Assembly: GCA_029237695.1 (NCBI GenBank)
Contig: CM055275.1
Span: 9,746,899-9,810,898, forward strand
Direction of reading: 5' to 3'
DNA from: Conchocele bisecta
Taxonomy: Eukaryota > Mollusca > Bivalvia > Lucinida > Thyasiridae
DNA: 64,000 bases
Part shown: piece by piece, positions 12,077 through 22,659 of the stretch
How the letters are laid out: each line of letters opens with the position of its first letter
Position numbering within the stretch: the first letter of the stretch is position 1
Program-made: the position numbers and the translations under genes
The notes under the pieces: generated by a model
Told to the model about the DNA's origin: nothing
Seen by the model: the letters and a program-made list of their open reading frames with translations, nothing else
Database searches by the model: none

Positions 12077-13074
12077 GTAATGTCATGGTATCATGTCTGT
12101 AAAATCAATTTATCATTTTATGGTTGACCATCAACCATCAATTGGCGTAAATGATTAGCTTGGTTTATCTGGGTGTGGAATCACATGGTTTCTGAGCTCT
12201 GTGACGTTCGTTGTGAATATTTTAAAGAAAATATACTGTACAAATGATGTCAAAGATTACATCACGTCAAATCATGTTCGGAAACGTTCGGTACCACGTG
12301 AACCCATACCCCGTTACGAGCAAATAACTGTAACAACTTTGTCCTATTTTAGTGCGAGTGACCAGGGGGCGTTTCACTAAATTTCGTATGACTAAAATGT
12401 TCGTAAGTGTTGTCTGTCAATTGAACATTTTCTTGTAAACAATTGTTGATAGTCTATGCTAAATAGATGTAAATCCATCAATTCAAGTTTCTAGACGATC
12501 GTGAATTTGAACTTACGGACATTTTAGTCTTACGAGGTTTTGTGAAACTGGCCCCATCTGATAAGCACATCTTATGATGGAGTTGACACTGACGTGAGAT
12601 CCTCTGATCGGAGCTAGACGCTGCATGCCATTCAATCACTAACGATTCTAGTGTGTCATTATCATGTTCCTGTTTGTGTGATTTTGTGACCTGTGTAGCT
12701 CCTCGTCAAATATGCACACTCCTGTAGCACGATAACATTCTATATTGCTAGATATATGCTTCAAACTTGCTTCAAAATAAAAAAAAAATGAATACTCCCT
12801 CAAAGTATACTTAGCTAAATAAGTATACTTAGCAATTTTATGATGAAATCGGCTACGGATCATATAGCGCACTCCCGGAGCCTGATAACAATTTATATTG
12901 CTTGTTAGAAGCATGATGGATGTTTCATTGATGGAATGGCGAACAGTGCAGATTGAGATCAGATTGTGCGGATGCACAGGCTGATCTGGATCTACACTGG
13001 TTGCAGACTAAATGCCACCAATTTCTCCAATCGCAGCCACATATAAACATCCTTTCTTGTGTTTTCTTGTACAG

Positions 13075-13311
13075 AGTGTAACCTGACTCTGCCAGTGGAC
13101 GTTGTGTTTCTTCTCGACGCATCCGCAGTGTGGGATCACAAAACTTCCAAACGATGTTAACATTCGTCAACAAAGTAGTAGATGGTTTCCCAGTTAGCCA
13201 GAATGAAACTCACATCGGCTTGGTCACGTTTAGTAGCGACGTGCAGCATCAGTTCTATCTGAACCAATACTTCGACAAAACTGCCATCAAACAAGCCGTC
13301 TCTCAAAGCAG
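13075..13311 (+). pseudogene. VWA-a exon, unit 2 (one-base deletion in the MIDAS motif)
   Basis: This exon is 237 nt, one short of the intact 238. The missing base is a G in GCATCCGGCAGTG (here GCATCCGCAGTG, near 13125), inside the DASGS motif itself, so the frame shifts there. The rest of the exon is clean: the later part reads TFSSDVQHQFYL, distinct from units 3 to 5 (SSDAQLQ or SSDAHLQ). If the single base is a consensus error, the exon is functional. Confidence 0.75.
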
Positions 13312-13337
13312 GTTTTCTTCTTATTCTATTTATACTA

Positions 13338-13540
13338 GGGATGGGTTGTGGACTAGGGGTTAGAACACCTGACTTCAAATCCGGAGATTGTGGGTTCAAA
13401 CCTCACCTAGGCCTCAAACATACTTTCATAGTATTTCCATCCCACTGGTCTGTCGGATGAGACTCTATATGTCTCTAAATGACCTTCGCATTGGCTGGGA
13501 TGTTGAACCCTTTTTTAACTTTCACTATATATTTAAACTG
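13338..13540 (+). repeat. tRNA-derived SINE, unit 2
   Basis: Same insertion point relative to the VWA-a donor as in the other units. The A-box region has a C-to-A change (GGACTAGGGGTTAG). Confidence 0.75.
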
Positions 13541-14003
13541 CAACACCCCTTTTCGGGGATGTACAGTATCATATTTTGTTCATATACACATGTACATACA
13601 ATCAAATACAATCGAGTTTTCGCAGTAATTAGCCGTACCATATACAGCTGGATGGACTGAAGACTGAAGAAGTGTGGTTAAAGTGTCTTGCTCAAGTACT
13701 CACACATTACCTCTTGTGAGGTTGAAACTCACGACCATATGATCAGCTGTCAGCATTGCTCTAGTCACAGACATAATTCACTGTAGAGCCTGATCAGCCT
13801 GTACATCTGGGGCCCGTTTCACTAAAACTTTGATACGACTAAAATGTTCGTAAGTGCAAATTTTGGATTGTCTGGAAACGTTGTTGATGTGAATTTTGCA
13901 CTTATGAATTTTCATATACAACGCAATGAAAGAAAATATCTTCATTGAAAATCAGTAAATTCTTAGCATGTTTTTTCTTCATCAGAATGTATTTTCTTTT
14001 CAG

Positions 14004-14122
14004 CTATGCAGGTGGTGGAACTAATACGGACGGTGCCATCAAATATACGAGAGTGAATGTTTTCAATGCCACAAATGGAATGAGAAGCAATGCAGCAAAA
14101 ATTGTTATTATTGTTACTGATG
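14004..14122 (+). CDS. VWA-b exon, unit 2
   Basis: A 119-nt open exon, phase 2 in and phase 1 out, from TTTTCTTTTCAG to GTGAGT. It completes the split Ser codon and encodes YAGGGTNTDGAIKYTRV, the FNATNG sequon and IVTDG. The Thr of GGGTNT and the Asp of VTDG are the second and third MIDAS loops of a VWA fold. Confidence 0.88.
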
Positions 14123-14499
14123 GTGAGTTGCATATACCCCATAACCTGTGTATTCCACTATCATTAAATGTGGCTGTGACTGGAGAAATGTGGCTTATGG
14201 GTTTTGTGAACAGTGTAACTCCTAATCAATCAGCACACTCCTGTAGCCTGAGAGCGATCTATATTGCTTGGTATATGTATGACGGATGTTTCATTGATGG
14301 AATGGCGAACAGTGCAGATCCTGATAAGACTGTGCGGATGTACAGTCTGATCTGGATCTGCATGGGTCCCAAAACCCATAAGCCCCATTTCTCCAGTCAC
14401 AGTCATAATGTTTGTTTTTCAATTATTTATTTATACTATGTATATGTTTTATCACTTTCATTAATGCATTCATATAGTGTGATATACATCACATTTCCA

Positions 14500-15375
14500 T
14501 AGATCATGTCTGCCCCAGTAACTAATAACATTATAATTGCCAAGTAACCCCAGTGACCTTGATATCACCCCTGAATCTCAATAACCATGGCATTGCCACT
14601 CGTAGACAGTAAACTTGATATTACCATTTCCAGGCATACCCAGTAATATTGATATTGCAATTGCAACTCAACTCGATTAACACTGACATTGTACATGTAA
14701 TTACCAGTTAACTATAGTGCAACGTTGACATTACAGTAACTACAGTAAACTACAGTAACCTTGACATTATAATTGCCAATTAACCCCATTTACCTTGATA
14801 TTTCCATCACCAGTGAACCTCAATAACCATGACATTGCCACTCAATTACAGTAACCTTGATATTGCAATTGCCAATCAACCCCAGTACCGGTAACTTTGA
14901 CATTTCATTTGCCATCAAGTCAATTCCAGTAAACATTGCAATTTGAAGTTATCCCCAGTAACCTTGACATTGCAATTGCCAGTTAACCACATTGTAGCTT
15001 TGACAGTATACATGTACTTGCTAGTTAATGACTGTAACCTTGAAATCACAATTACCTGTCAACCACACTATCCTCGACACTGCAGTGGCCAGTTCAGCAG
15101 TAGCCTTGACATTGCAAATGCCAGTTAACTAGAGTAACCTTGACATTGCATTGCCAGTAAACCTTGGTAACCTTTACATTGAAATTGCCAGTAAAAAAGC
15201 CCGGTAATTTTACATTGCAATTGTCAATCAACCCCAGTAACATTGACATTGAAATTGCCATTAAAGCCCAGGAAGTTAACATTGCCATTGTCAATCAACC
15301 CCAGTAGCTTGACATTGCAATCTATTCGTGGAACTGTTACCTTGCAATTATCAGTTAGCCCATGTAAACGTGCCA
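14500..15375. repeat. 34-bp minisatellite in the VWA-b/VWA-c intron, unit 2
   Basis: Tandem CAGTAACCTTGACATTGCAA units as in unit 1, running to the acceptor of VWA-c. It lacks the inverted monomer seen in units 3 to 5. Confidence 0.85.
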
Positions 15376-15381
15376 TTGCAG

Positions 15382-15594
15382 GAAAGTCGAACAGTGAAAC
15401 TTCCACAATAAAGGAGGCAGGCGCCTTGCGAGATCTAGGTGTCACTGTTTTCTCCCATCGGCGTTGGTAGTGGTGTCAGGACACCGAGTTGAATGGCATG
15501 GCAACCGATCCCGACTCCAAGCATGTGTTCGATGTTGCAGATTTCAGCTCCCTGAACTCGATTAAGGGATCTCTGGTGAAAAGGGCATGTGAAG
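15382..15594 (+). pseudogene. VWA-c exon, unit 2 (paired frame slips)
   Basis: The length is the intact 213 nt, but an extra C in TTTTCTCCCATCGG (near 15455) and a lost A in GGACACCGAG (near 15481) put about nine codons of the central strand out of frame between them. The flanking parts read correctly, with a FDVADFSSL variant and Arg in place of Ser before ACE. Two opposite slips 27 bp apart could still give a full-length protein with a changed beta strand, or could be base-calling errors. Confidence 0.7.
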
Positions 15595-15897
15595 GTAAAT
15601 GATGTTGGTAATAAAACATGCTTGGTATTTAATTGAATCTTACAGCTGTCGACTATTTAAAACCTTAATGTTCCAGCTAAAATATTTATTCTAAAGAATG
15701 TGTCTATTTTGGTTTTGGATACTGATTGTATGCCACCACAATAGTGGTCTGGGTCGGGGTATATAGTGATCGCCCTATCTGTCCGTCTCTTTGTCTGTCG
15801 GTAGACAATTTTAATTTATGTGTGTTAATTCGAATACCATCTATCTGATGAAACTTCACAAGCATAGTCAGATAAAACACGGTGAGCTCGCTATTGA

Positions 15898-16682
15898 ATG
15901 TCGGAGCTAGATTTGTACCAACGGGATATTATCAACATGGCGTCTCGTTATTCTGAGAAGGGGTTTTACGAGTATCGCAAGATGTTCTCTGCCCAAGCAG
16001 CTGCCCATCTCAGATTCAATGGAATTAAGATTGATTGGTCTGTACAATTGACTATGCCATATATATTACAAGAAAGCAAGGCATTGGGAGTAAACTTTGT
16101 AAAGTGGACATTAGGTATGCTTTTAAACAGATTCCTGTCCAGAAGTTGTGGCCCTTTCGGTGCATTAAATGAGATGATATGTATTATTTCTATACCAAGA
16201 TTAGTCTTAGGAAGTCGATCTACCGCCCCAACATTTTTGACTGCTTGTCACAGGCTATTTGATGGATCCTGAACAACAATTATGAGGTGAAACATTATCT
16301 ACATTTGCTGGAGGACTTCCTCACGAAGAATGGCCCGAGGCTATTTTGCGGTTTGTTTTTGCAAGAATAGGCATACCATTATCACCTACAAAAGTATGGG
16401 ACCTATTACAGTAATTGAGTTTTTAGGCATTGTATTAGACCGCGTGAAAATGGAGGCCAGATTGCCGCTAGAAAAAATACAGCGCATTGCTGCTCTGCTT
16501 CAAGTGTTCTCAACAAAGAAGTCGTGTACTAGAAGAGTTGCTAAGTCTTCTGGGACATCTCAATTTTTCATGCCCGGTGATTTATCCGGGTCTTGCATTT
16601 GTGTCGTACATAGTCCATGATGGTTTTAACACCAGTGGCAGACAGGTACTACAGAGCGGTGTGTTCCGGTTTCCGAGCTCCA
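15898..16682 (+). pseudogene. DIRS-like remnant D3, 5' portion
   Basis: Same gag-to-RT deletion and LLEDF box as D2. It ends in a much larger C-rich tract. Recombinase-encoding sequence of a DIRS element resumes at 18060 beyond a nested repeat, so D3 plus 18060-18400 were probably one element. Confidence 0.75.
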
Positions 16683-16950
16683 GCTCTCCCGTCCCACGTC
16701 CATTCCGTCCGTCCGTCCGTCCGTCCGACGGGAGTCTGTCCGTCCGTCGTAACACCGTCCCTCCCGTCCCTCCCAACCCGTCCCGTCCCGTCCCCCGCCG
16801 CCCGCCCGTCCCGTCCCGTTCCGCCCGTCCCGTCCACCGTCCCGCCCCGTCCCGTCCCGTCCCGTCCCGTCCCGTCCCGTCCCCGTCCCCGTCCCGATCC
16901 CCCGTCCCCGTCCCCCCCCCGTCCCCGTCCCCGCCGTCCGTCCGTCCGTG
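16683..16950. repeat. C-rich (CCCGT)n/(CCGT)n tract with G4 potential on the minus strand
   Basis: About 270 bp of CCCGT, CCGT and CCCCGT units. The minus strand reads GGGAC repeats with many closely spaced G triplets, a pattern able to form stacked G-quadruplexes. The Pro/Arg-rich frames are artefacts. Confidence 0.9.
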
Positions 16951-16952
16951 GG

Positions 16953-17315
16953 CCAACATCGGGGGTTTAAGAGCTTAGGGTAAGGGTTAGTAACAAAGGA
17001 TTCCTTTGTTTTATTCGGTAAGCTCCTAATTCCATTGATCTTTAGGAGCTAACCCTTCGATCTTTTAAAGGACAAATAGCTCATAACTCCCAAATGTTTG
17101 AACGTCCGTCCGTCCGCCCGTCCGTCCGTCCGGCCAACATCAGGGGTTTAAGAGCTTAGGGTAAGGGTTAGGAACAAAGGATTCCTTTGTTTTGTTCGGT
17201 AAGCTCATAATTCCATTGATCTTTAGGAGCTAATCCTTTGATCTTTTAAAGAACAAATAGCTCATAGCTCCCAAATGTTTGAACGTCCGTCTGTCCGTCC
17301 TCCGTCCGTCCGTAC
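16953..17315. repeat. Two ~181-bp tandem units bounded by (CCGT)n
   Basis: Two head-to-tail copies starting GCCAACATC and containing AAGAGCTTAGGGTAAGGGTT, the palindrome CAAAGGATTCCTTTG and TTCGATCTTTTAAAGGACAA, each ending in CGTCCGTCCG. They lie upstream of the tandem core and appear to be the spacer part of the same element class. Confidence 0.85.
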
Positions 17316-18058
17316 TTAGTCTCTTTACAGAAATTAACATCAGAGAAATATTGTTATAACTTCTATTTCCTTCATCTAAAATGCTTAATATTTCACACAT
17401 GGATTCATGTAAGGCTCTACTACCATGCTGTGCAAAATCCACGACCGTGGACCCCGGCTGATTCCAAGGTCAAGGTCAAATACTTGATCTCTTTACAAAA
17501 CTTAAGATCAGAGAAATAAGTTATAACTTCTATTTCCTTCTTTGGAAAATTCTTAATATTTCACACATGCATTCCTCTAAGGTTGTACCATCATGCTGTG
17601 ACAAAACTACGACCGTCCAACCCACGCTGATCCCATGGTTAAGGTGACATAGTCCCTTTACAAAACTTAACATCAGAGAAATATGTTATAACTTCTATTT
17701 CTTTCATCGAAAATTCTTAATATTTCATGCATGCATTCCTCTAAGGCTCTACTATCATGCTGTGATAAATCCCCGCTGATCTCGAGGTCAAGGTCACATA
17801 CTTAGTCTCCTTACAAAACTTAACATCGGAGAAATTGGTTATAACTTCTATGTCCTTGCTCGGATCTGCTTCACATTTCACACACGCATTGCTCCAATGG
17901 AACTCTACCACACTGTAACAAATTCACGTTCGTGCCGCCCCCGCTAAGCCCAGTGAAGGTCAGAAGCCCACACACTTGGATTTTTTTTTTACATATTTAG
18001 GGGTACCTGGGCCCAAGCGGGGGTTATTCCGTAAGCCTCGCTTACTGACCAATCTAGT
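17316..18058. repeat. Tandem-core element, 3' part and end
   Basis: Four or so core units, then the tail GGGGTACCTGGGCCC, CGTAAGCCTCGCTTACTGAC and CAATCTAGTT. The tail forms a short hairpin (TAAGC...GCTTA). Inverted at 63007 the same tail is the element's first segment, so this is a true end. Confidence 0.75.
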
Positions 18059-18059
18059 T

Positions 18060-18400
18060 CTGGTATGTATAGACTTCAATGTATTCTGTGTGGTATAAAG
18101 CGAAGCCAAGGGGATACTGCACATACCAGAATGCCCATCACATACAACGTCCTCAGTCAGATATGTGATTTGTTGCATTCAGGAGTTTGTGCTCCAATGT
18201 TGGATTTGACGCTACAATGTATGTGCTCACTGGCGTATTTCGGCTTCCTTCGATGTGGGCAGTTCACAGTTAAATCATTGAGCAATGACTCAGATTATTG
18301 TTTGAAGTGCAAGGATGTATCCTCTTGGGGGCACTCATTGCTATTTTGTAAAAGAAAATATCAATTCGTTTTGAAATAGTTTGCCCCCTTTCAGATAAAT
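18060..18400 (+). pseudogene. DIRS-like tyrosine recombinase fragment (core domain)
   Basis: A frame open from about 18065 to 18379 reads GIKRSQGDTAHTRMPITYNV and then MCSLAYFGFLRCGQFTVKS. That is the helix bearing the first catalytic Arg in DIRS-type tyrosine recombinases. The later HxxR and Tyr motifs are not found. The copy at 42475 is close (FLRCGEFTVK) but stops sooner. Confidence 0.7.
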
Positions 18401-18479
18401 TATTGCATATGTAGAATTCGGTGCTGCATCAGTCAATCATTTGCCAGACTTCTCGAGACGCCATTCTGTCATTCATTCG

Positions 18480-18960
18480 ACTCGCCGGAAGCGACTCACC
18501 TCTTTCTAGTCAGTAGACTCGGCCCACCTCGCTCTAGACTCGCATTATATTACATTCGCATTCTATTGCAAGCTGCACATTCTAGTGCACGTGAGTCATG
18601 CTCTAGTTGTTAACTCAACTCAGACATTTCTGGTCGTACGCACGACCCAACCAAGTCTGGTCTTACATTGACCTCGCTCTCGTCGCTACACGGCGGCTCA
18701 CCTCATTCTAGTCGTGTGCTCATTACTAACTCATTTGGGTCGTCCTACGGCGTCTCACCTATTTCGAGTCGTGTGCTCATGACTCAACTCATTCTAGTCA
18801 TCCTACGGCGGCTCACCTCTTTCGAGTCGTGTGCCCATGACTCAACTCACTCTAGTCGTCCTACGGTGGCTCATGACTAAACTCACTCTAGTCATCCTAC
18901 GGTGGCTCAACTCTTTCTAGTGTTGTGCTAATGACTCACCTCATTCTAGTCACTGACTCA
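18480..18960. repeat. Minisatellite of roughly 55-60 bp units (GGCTCACCTCTTTCGAGTCG type)
   Basis: Several tandem units alternate TCCTACGGCGGCTCACCT, TTCGAGTCGTGTGCTCATGA and CTCAACTCACTCTAGTC. The homologous array in the 24-kb duplicate is 42885-43320, with a slightly different unit count. Confidence 0.8.
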
Positions 18961-19391
18961 CTTAGCTTTCTGAGGGTCGATTTGCGCACATCTTGTCTCT
19001 GGCTCAGAAAAAAGTAATGTCTGGCACATGTTGATCTGATGAAATTCAGCTACAGATAGCAGTTAGCCCCCAATGAGGAGCCAAATATGTTATTCATGTT
19101 TTATATATATGAAGGTGATATGTGCGTATAGTACCGGTACTATGGTAGTTAGTGCATGTTACACATGTATCATATGCATGGTGGGAGTGGGGCCGGGTTG
19201 AGTTTCAGATATAGCCATTTGTTCAGTTACAGCATACAGAGATCACCCTGCAATGATAGGTAATATACAATTGCAGCATATATTATGAGTGTATAAATAA
19301 GGATTTATTAGCAAATATCATAACCTCAAATCCTGATTTCAGGATATATATTGGAAATTCCCCACCTCTGACTGTGCTTATGCAATTTCAG

Positions 19392-19573
19392 TCGATGGCG
19401 GGTGGACCCATTGGGAGTCATACTCCCCATGTACACAAAGTTGTGGCACCGGCACCCACTTCCAGCAGAGGTCCTGTACGAACCCACAGCCTGCGAATGG
19501 CGGCAAACAGTGTGTTGGCTCCAATAGACAGACAACAAACTGTAACACGCAAGCTTGTCCAACGACCCCTACC

Positions 19574-19605
<32 letters not shown>

Positions 19606-19646
19606 GACGCCAGTGCCCGAAACTCCACCGCCTACAACTCCACCAG
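19392..19646 (+). CDS. TSP1-domain exon, unit 3
   Basis: A 255-nt open exon. Opening GGWTHWESYSPC, core CTQSCGTGTHF, then QQRSC and ANGGKQCVG give the six-cysteine TSP1 pattern. The Thr run is longer than in unit 5 because of extra ACA/ACG codons, and the tail is PETPPPTTPPG. The donor is GTAACT. No T exon lies between this exon and the VWA of the unit, so the short Thr/Pro tail is the only linker. Confidence 0.88.
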
Positions 19647-20306
19647 GTAACTTTGATCACAGGAACCCGTTTCTGAGACGATTCTAATAATGTATCTTTA
19701 TAGATATTATTATTAGAATTGTCTCTGAGACGGGTGCCTGTGACTTTGATGGCACCGAAATAGGGACCTATGATTATCACTTACAATGCTGAATTAAATT
19801 TCGTCGTCTGCTGTTTGTTTTTCATTTTTCTCATCAACAACTAGTCCAATAAATATGACTAACCACAACGTACGGGGGAAGGGAGCGACACAATAAGCGG
19901 ACTGAAACCGTGGAATACCTAGCACTGATAAACAACATGGTTTGACAAAGGAAATGATTCTAAAATATTGTCAAACCATGTTTGTTTTAGAAAGAAGACA
20001 AAACACAAAACAACAGCCAACTTTCATTTTTGTTTCCCGTATTCTAAGGGTTATACAACATGCTGAGCACATTCAGAGTGCTCGTGCACAAAATCTGGGA
20101 ATTTGTTTGTGAAGTCTGACCTGTGCTCAGTCTTAGCCGATCAAACTTGCCGTTTTCAAATACAAATTTCATGCTCGGAATATTTTATAATTACTGGCCC
20201 TGAAAATTATGTGAAACAAGGGAAGGGAATGGCAGAGGCCATTTCTGAACAATTGACATTATTGACCCCTGCTTGTCGTAAAACTTAAAATATATGCAGG
20301 TCTCCA

Positions 20307-20365
20307 GTAGCCTATTTCATCAACTCCCCCAAAATATACTTTGGGGAGTTGATGAAGTAGGCTAC
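20307..20365. repeat. Short perfect-arm hairpin in the TSP1/VWA intron
   Basis: GTAGCCTATTTCATCAACTC and its reverse complement flank an A/T-rich loop. Copies are at 36736 and 44394. The arms differ slightly between copies. Confidence 0.75.
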
Positions 20366-20724
20366 AGATAAGCTTTGTGTCTAAATAATATTTTACCCAC
20401 TGATTTCAAATTCAATGTGTATATTATTTTTGCAAACGGATTGTGCATTTCATAAGCCAAAGGTGAATATAAAATATTAATTACTTACGGTGGAAGAATT
20501 TTTATCGAGGCCGTACAGATTAGAAGTATTTGCACTTTTAGGTAGGTGCGTGTTTGTTACATTCGGATGATTTGGTGTTCTTGGTTAAAACATATTGTAC
20601 CCACTGATTTCAAATTCAATGTGTATTTTATTTTTGTAAAATGATTAGGGAATTTATCACATGCAAATGAGGCAATACATACTGTGCCTGGAGAAATAGG
20701 GCATATGTGACCAGTGTAGCTTCT

Positions 20725-21021
20725 GTAGCCGATTTCACCAAACTTGTAAAGTATACTTATCTTGCTAAGTACACTTTTAGGGAGAAATTTTTAATTTACG
20801 GATAAATTTGTATTATACTGAATTTATTACATTATCACAGCCATTTTGGCTGTGATAATGTAATATATTCAGCATGATAATTCAGCATACTTTTATTCAT
20901 GAAATATATGCAGTCATTAGTTCTATATGAAATAGTGCATTTTGGGAAAAATAAATGAATGCTCACTCAAAGTATACTAAGCTAAATAAGTATACTTAGC
21001 AATTTTGGTGAAATCGGCTAC
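20725..21021. repeat. 300-bp TIR MITE with a nested internal palindrome, unit 3
   Basis: The left arm GTAGCCGATTTCACC...GTATACTTATC and the right arm GTATACTTAGC...GGTGAAATCGGCTAC are inverted copies about 50 bp long. The centre holds a second hairpin, TTACATTATCACAGCC with its complement (20827-20862). It ends about 190 bp before the VWA-a exon. Complete copies are at 37128-37432 and 44796-45100. Confidence 0.85.
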
Positions 21022-21214
21022 TGATCACATAGTGCACTCCCGCAGCCTGATAACGATCTATGTTGCTTGTTAGAAGCATGATGGATGTTTCCTTTATGGA
21101 ATGACGAACAGTGCAGATCCAGATCAGATTGTGCCGATGCACAGGTTGATCTGGATCTACACTGGATGCAGAACAAATGCGACCAATTTCCTTTCTTTGT
21201 GTTTTATTGTACAG

Positions 21215-21452
21215 AGTGTAACCTGACTCTGCCAGTGGACGTTGTGTTTGTTCTCGACGCATCCGGCAGTGTGGGATCGCAAAACTTCCAAACGATGTTA
21301 ACATTCGTCAACAAAGTAGTAGATGGTTTCCCAGTTAACCAGAATGAAACTCACATCGGCTTGGTCACGTTTAGTAGCGACGCACAACTTCAGTTCTATC
21401 TGAACCAATACTTCGACAAAGCTGCCATCAAACAAGCCGTCTCTCAAACCAG
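21215..21452 (+). CDS. VWA-a exon, unit 3
   Basis: A 238-nt open exon, phase 1 in and phase 2 out. It encodes ECNLTLPVDVVFVLDASGSV, so DASGS provides the DxSxS part of the metal-ion-dependent adhesion site. Helix 1 (FQTMLTFVNKVV), a QNETH N-glycosylation sequon, THIGLVTFSSD and the FYLNQYFDKAAIKQAVSQ helix follow, as in collagen- and matrilin-type VWA domains. The donor AG|GTTTTC is weak, but the frame joins exactly to the next exon (T-S-YAGGG). Confidence 0.92.
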
Positions 21453-21477
21453 GTTTTCTTCTTATTCTATATATACT

Positions 21478-21680
21478 AGGGATGTGTTGTGGCCGAGGGG
21501 TTAGAACACATGACTTCAAATCCGGAGATTGTGGGTTCAAACCTCACCTAGGCATCAAACATACTTTCATAGTATTTCCATCCCACAAATCTGTCGGATG
21601 AGACTCTATATGTCTCTAAATGACCTTCGCTTTGACTGGGATTTTAAATATTTTTTTCACTTTCACTATCTATTTATACT
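21478..21680 (+). repeat. tRNA-derived SINE, unit 3
   Basis: The tRNA-like head spans 21478-21555 with the B box GGGTTCAAACCTC; the tail is TGGGATTTTAAATA. A second tRNA-like B box in inverted orientation lies near 21832-21845 (TGAGGCTGAAACC), so two opposed SINE pieces may be present. Confidence 0.72.
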
Positions 21681-21902
21681 GCAACACCCCCATTCGGGGA
21701 TGTACATGTACATACAATCAAATACAATCGAGTTTTCCCAGTAATTAGCCGGTACCATTTACAGCTGGTTGGACTGAAGAAGTGTGGATAAAGTGTCTTG
21801 CTCAACGATTCAACACATTACCTCTTGTGAGGCTGAAACCAACGACCATAGGATCAGCTGTCAGCATTGTTCTAGTCACAGACATAATTCACTGTATAAC
21901 TG

Positions 21903-22037
21903 GAGCCCGTTTCACTAAACTTTGTACGACTGAAATGTTCGTAAGTGCAAATTTTGGATAGTCTGGAAACGTTGCTGATGTGAAATGTACAGACTATCAT
22001 AATTGTGCACTTACGAACATTTCAGTCGTACAAAGTT
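21903..22037. repeat. Short TIR MITE, unit 3
   Basis: A GCCCGTTTCACTAAACTTTG arm, with the right arm ending at GTCGTACAAAGTT. The last 15 bp of the right end are missing compared with 38373-38524. Confidence 0.8.
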
Positions 22038-22149
22038 ATATATTATGTTACGGGTATACATATACAACACAATGGAAGAAAATATCTTCATTGAAAATCA
22101 GTTAATTCTTAGCATGTTTTTTCTTCATCAGAATGTATTTTCTTTTCAG

Positions 22150-22268
22150 CTATGCAGGTGGTGGAACTAATACGTACGATGCCATCAAATATACGAGAGT
22201 GAATGTTTTCAATGCCACAAATGGAATGAGAAGCAATGCAGCAAAAATTGCTATTATTGTTACTGATG
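22150..22268 (+). CDS. VWA-b exon, unit 3
   Basis: A 119-nt open exon giving YAGGGTNTYDAIKYTRVNVF, an N-A-T sequon and IAIIVTDG. Tyr-Asp follows the MIDAS Thr loop here, where units 1 and 2 have Asp-Gly and unit 4 has Tyr-Gly. The donor is GTGAGT. Confidence 0.92.
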
Positions 22269-22659
22269 GTGAGTGGCATATACCGCATAACCTGTGGATT
22301 CCACTATCATTAAATGTGGCTGTGAGAAATGGGGCTTATGGGTTTTGTGACCGGTGTAACTCCTAATCAAACAGCACACTCCTGTAGCCTAAGAGCGATC
22401 TGTATTGCTTTGTAGATGTATGACGGGTGTCATTGATTGATGGAATAGCGAACAGTGCAGATCCTGATAAGACTGTGCGGATGTACAGTCTGATGTCGAT
22501 CTGCATGGGTCACAAAACCCATAAGTCACAGCCACAAATGTTTTTTCTTTCAATTATTGTTTGTATACTATGTATATGTTTTATCACTTTCATTAATGTG
22601 CATATCTGCATAGATATAGTGTGATATACATCACTCTTCCATAGATCATGTCAGCCCCT

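Noticed and set aside
16487..16978. Pro/Arg-rich 163-codon frame
   Set aside because: Begins in a dead RT fragment and runs through a CCCGT tract; low-complexity artefact.
16975..17170. Telomere-like GGGTAAGGGTTAG sequence
   Set aside because: Only short, irregular matches inside a two-copy 181-bp repeat; no TTAGGG array.
18640..18960. CRISPR-like alternation of repeats
   Set aside because: Units are contiguous and degenerate without unique spacers, in a eukaryotic context; a plain minisatellite.
20103..20288. 61-codon frame (MFVKSDLCSVLADQ...) conserved in units 3, 4 and 5
   Set aside because: Conservation equals that of surrounding intron. There are no good splice borders, the unit 4 copy runs on differently, and in units 1 and 2 it is replaced by repeat sequence. 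Best explained by recent duplication.
21478..21555. Possible functional tRNA gene
   Set aside because: It has A and B box-like motifs, but no convincing cloverleaf with paired acceptor arms. It continues into a SINE body and occurs five times at the same intron position.
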